A stretch of DNA of 64,000 nucleotides from Tubulanus polymorphus. Taxonomy: Eukaryota > Nemertea > Palaeonemertea > Tubulaniformes > Tubulanidae. Numbering within the stretch: position 1 is the first letter of the stretch; each line of letters starts with the position of its first letter. Where the stretch lies: NCBI RefSeq assembly GCF_964204645.1, contig NC_134032.1:4926916-4990915 (forward strand). Reading direction: 5' to 3'. Made by a program: the position numbers and the translations under genes. Below the pieces are notes generated by a model. It was not told where the DNA came from and did no database searches. It saw only the letters and a list, made by a program, of their open reading frames with translations. This document shows positions 63,694 to 64,000 of this stretch, piece by piece.

Positions 63694-64000
63694 ATCGATA
63701 ATAGAACAATGGAGAACAATAGAAAAGCGGTCCAATCGGACCGGTTATTGCGCAATACACAGTTATATTTTTATTCTGTAAACTACAACATTCAAACATA
63801 GAACTGTAACCAATCAATATTGAGCAGCTGTTTCCGTCAACAACGATCAATAATAGAACAATGGAGAACAAAAGAAATGCGGTCCAATCGGACCGGTTAT
63901 TGCGCAATACTTAGTTAACAGTAAACAATCAATACAGAACAACCGCCGCCATTAACAACGATCAATAATAGAACAATGGAGAACAATAGAAAAGCGGTTC
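63694..64000. repeat. Host tandem repeat with palindromic core
   Basis: Three copies (about 63697, 63848 and 63963) of ATAATAGAACAATGGAGAAC followed by GCGGTCCAATCGGACCGGTT, spaced about 151 and 115 bp. The last copy is cut by the window end. Confidence 0.8.

Overview
This is animal nuclear DNA, probably from a marine invertebrate. Evidence: intron-split genes with consensus splice sites, LINE retrotransposons, a tRNA-like SINE, THAP-domain and P2X7-C-terminus-like genes, and several Polinton/Maverick (adintovirus-like) elements. The species cannot be read from the sequence. A lophotrochozoan or other non-vertebrate is a weak guess.

The host frame is one short-chain dehydrogenase/reductase (SDR) gene on the + strand: exon 1 at 5868-6107, exon 2 at 41715-41954, later exons outside the window. 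The intervening 35.6 kb intron is filled by nested transposons. The outermost is a Kolobok-type DNA transposon (6443-39058) with TTAA target duplications and 18-bp inverted ends. It carries a THAP/DDE transposase (+) and a P2X7-C-terminus-like gene (-). An intron of the transposase gene holds Polinton A (9333-26954, TSD ATTATA). An intron of the P2X7-like gene holds Polinton B (29024-38719, TSD AACATA). B is a giant inverted duplication whose right arm is itself interrupted by a 4.35-kb element with CACGTACG ends.

Downstream in SDR intron 2 lie a 971-bp mini-Polinton D (43087-44057, TSD GACGGT), a CR1-like LINE (44782-47587), and Polinton C (47588 to about 63620), which interrupts the LINE.

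Polinton A is nearly complete. It has protein-primed-type DNA polymerase B, double-jelly-roll major capsid protein, penton, packaging ATPase, retroviral-type integrase with chromodomain, several membrane proteins and a zinc-finger/zinc-ribbon protein that may be VLTF3-like. Its PolB carries a 355-codon intein with a LAGLIDADG endonuclease exactly inside catalytic motif C. The homologous site in Polinton C is empty. Almost every gene of A begins at a TAAATG, usually after a run of T residues, which resembles poxvirus late promoters. A is decaying: three stop codons in PolB/ZnF genes, one in a membrane-protein gene, one ATPase frameshift, and a 1083-bp tandem duplication.

Polinton C has the same gene set but more decay, with intact ATPase and integrase on the - strand. 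B, C and D share terminal motif AGTAATAGGG and doubled (fold-back) ends, unlike the simple 88-bp TIRs of A. No adenovirus-type protease was recognised in any copy.
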